Positions 62,401 to 64,000 of a stretch of DNA of 64,000 nt are shown here, piece after piece (position 1 is the stretch's first letter; every line of letters begins with the position of its first letter). Below the pieces are notes generated by a model. That model ran no database searches, was not told where the DNA came from, and worked only from the letters and a program-made list of their open reading frames with translations. The stretch spans positions 1-64,000 of the forward strand of contig CANMFP010000014.1 of the NCBI GenBank assembly GCA_947497265.1, in the 5' to 3' direction. Made by a program: the position numbers and the translations under genes. Source of the DNA: an uncultured Isoptericola sp. (GTDB lineage: Bacteria > Actinomycetota > Actinomycetes > Actinomycetales > Cellulomonadaceae).

Positions 62401-64000
62401 CCCTGGTCCTTCCGTCGCCAGCGCCGCCAGAACCGCGCCCTGGGGGCGTCGGGTACGTCCGGTGCTCCGGCGTCGCCCTCCTGCGCCGCGGGCTCGCGGC
62501 CCGCGAGCGATCCCGGCAACCCGGGGATGCCTTCGGGGCTGGTCGGCGGCCGGAACGTCCCCGCCCCGCGCAGCATCCCACCGCTCCAGGGCCGGGTGAG
62601 GCCGTCGTCCGCCCGCGAGCGGGTCGCCCGCTCCTGCTGGGCCGCCTCCGCCACGTCGCGGGCGGCGTCACGCAGGCGGTCTCCGCGCACGTCGTCGGTG
62701 CCGAGCGCGTCGAGCTGGGCGGTGTACCGGGCGGACTGGCCGCGCAGCACGGCGTCGACGCGGGCGGTGAGCCGTTCCTTGGCCTGCGCGGCGAGGCGAC
62801 GCACCGCGTCGTCGCCGAACACGGCCTCGAGCAGCTTCTGGGCGACCACGGCGGTGCCGCCCGCGATGCCCACCTCGAGGCCCGTGAGGCCGGCGGTCGA
62901 GGCGAAGACGACGATCATCAGGCTCACGCCGAGCGCGTTCACCCCGAAGGAGAGCGCCCGGGCGGTCCCCCGCCGGCTCTCCCCCTGCTCCCGGACGAGC
63001 TCGAGGACGTCGCCCTGCCACGCTCGGATCGCTCCGGCGACCTCAGGGCGGAGACCGGGAGCGGTCCGGCTCAGCTCGAGCCCGTCGAGCAGCGCCGCGC
63101 CCGCCGCGTCGCCACGCCAGGCGGCATAGGTGCGCTCGGCGGCCTGCTCGGCCGCGTCCAGGACGACGGACTCGAGCCCGTGCGCGATCGCCTGCTCGAC
63201 GTGCGGCGCCTCCTTGACACGGCCGCGCAGGACGCGCCCGACGGCGTCCCGCACCTTCCCCGCTCGGGCCTCCAACGCCCGGAAGAACTCGCCTGTCCGG
63301 ATGAAGTCCTGCCACCGGGCGAGGACCTCGCCGCGCAGCAGGGCACCGTCCGACGTCGCGTCCTCGACCTGCCGGAGCGCGTCGGCGTGATGATGCTCGA
63401 CGACCTCTCGCAGCCGGGTGTCGGCAGCGTGCTGGACGTCCGCCGTCGCCGCCAGCTCGTGGGCCCGCCGGACGAGGTCGTCCACGACGCCGTCCCGCGT
63501 CGCGGCGATGACGCGGGCGCGCGAGTCCGGGTCGCCGCCGAGGCCGGTGAGCCAGGTAGCGAGCTCGCCGACCGCGTGCTCCGGCAGCAGGCCGTCCGAC
63601 ATCGCGTCGTCACCGCTCGCGCCGGCCCCGGACTCGGGGACGACGAACAGGGCGGCCTCGCCCAGCCCGTGCTCGCTCATGAGCCGGCGCAGGTCGGCTG
63701 CGACCTCTTCGGCGCCCGGGTCCACCCGGTCCAGGACGAGGGCGACCTGCGCTCGGCGGGCCGCCGCCGTCGTCAGCAGGTCCCACGGCACCGCGTCCGC
63801 GTAGCGGGCAGCGGTCGTGACGAAGAGCCACAGGTCGGCGGCACCGAGCAGCTGTGCGGCGAGCTCACGGTTGGCCTCCTCCACGGAGTCGACGTCGGGC
63901 GCGTCGAGCAGTGCCAGACCCTGGGGCAGGTTGCCGGAGGCCACGAGGCGCAGCGCTCGCGGCCCCGCCTGCGTCCCAGCGTCGTCGCGACGGTCCGCCG
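62397..64000 (-). CDS. Dynamin-like GTPase (first of pair), partial
   Basis: The gene runs off the window at its 5' end, so the G1 motif is not seen. Visible are the G3 motif LLDAPDVDS, G4-like VLDRVD, a helical stalk, and a hydrophobic pair near the C-terminus (ALGVSLMIVVFASTAGLTGLEVGIAGGTAVVAQ). At least 533 residues are present. An internal GTG at 63944 is not the real start since the frame continues upstream with sensible sequence (ADRRDDAGTQAGPRALRLV). The stop overlaps the start of the next GTPase gene (ATGA), so the two are coupled. Confidence 0.85.
   Translation of the reverse strand, partial: ADRRDDAGTQAGPRALRLVASGNLPQGLALLDAPDVDSVEEANRELAAQLLGAADLWLFVTTAARYADAVPWDLLTTAAARRAQVALVLDRVDPGAEEVAADLRRLMSEHGLGEAALFVVPESGAGASGDDAMSDGLLPEHAVGELATWLTGLGGDPDSRARVIAATRDGVVDDLVRRAHELAATADVQHAADTRLREVVEHHHADALRQVEDATSDGALLRGEVLARWQDFIRTGEFFRALEARAGKVRDAVGRVLRGRVKEAPHVEQAIAHGLESVVLDAAEQAAERTYAAWRGDAAGAALLDGLELSRTAPGLRPEVAGAIRAWQGDVLELVREQGESRRGTARALSFGVNALGVSLMIVVFASTAGLTGLEVGIAGGTAVVAQKLLEAVFGDDAVRRLAAQAKERLTARVDAVLRGQSARYTAQLDALGTDDVRGDRLRDAARDVAEAAQQERATRSRADDGLTRPWSGGMLRGAGTFRPPTSPEGIPGLPGSLAGREPAAQEGDAGAPDVPDAPRARFWRRWRRKDQG

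Overview
The window is about 75 percent GC by eye, with GC-saturated third codon positions, GTG starts, F420-dependent enzymes, paired ClpP1/ClpP2 and a secreted cellulase set carrying C-terminal CBM2 modules. This points to a cellulolytic actinobacterium of the Cellulomonas, Cellulosimicrobium or Isoptericola type (Micrococcales). It reads as chromosome: core genes (valS, tig, clpP1, clpP2, clpX, cysK, cysE, malQ, pepN) are mixed with accessory and secreted-enzyme genes. I see no phage, insertion sequence, CRISPR array or rRNA.

Layout. 1-9.3 kb: dimethylargininase, CorA with a long leader holding a 13-codon upstream ORF, a cold-shock-domain protein, AI-2E exporter, alpha/beta hydrolase, YbaK and VOC proteins, cofE overlapping an F420-dependent G6PDH-family oxidoreductase, and a MarR-GNAT fusion divergent from valS. 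9.3-19.3 kb: valS, a Vms1/baeRF-like protein, chorismate mutase, then the protein quality control block tig-clpP1-clpP2-clpX. 19.3-25.8 kb: XRE-cupin regulator divergent from a flavoprotein, two DUF202 proteins, tRNA-Pro and tRNA-Gly, an AA10 LPMO, zapE, and cysK-cysE behind a leader peptide ending in Cys-Cys-Cys-Arg. 25.8-46.5 kb: mostly single housekeeping or accessory genes (F420 oxidoreductase, alkyltransferase-like protein, Eis-like acetyltransferase, Wzt/TagH-like ATPase, Nei, RpiB, M13 peptidase, TetR pair, PepN, MalQ, MscS, an orphan EIIB, globin, thioesterase, topoisomerase IB, SDR protein).

46.5-60.1 kb is the highlight: a cellulose and hemicellulose cluster of GH48, a large HTH-less LacI-like sensor fused to PAS and degenerate GGDEF domains, a LacI repressor transcribed divergently from that sensor, then GH6, GH10 and GH74. 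Two operator-like motifs recur upstream of the cellulase genes: box A (CCCTAAACGTTTC) and box B (like TGGGAGCGCTCCCA, the CelR/CebR type). A box A variant also precedes the LPMO 25 kb away, which suggests one regulon covering exo- and endo-acting hydrolases and the oxidative enzyme.

60.1-64 kb: a thioesterase and two adjacent dynamin-like GTPases, the second cut by the window end. Several long perfect or near-perfect palindromes lie between genes and may be terminators or dispersed repeats.
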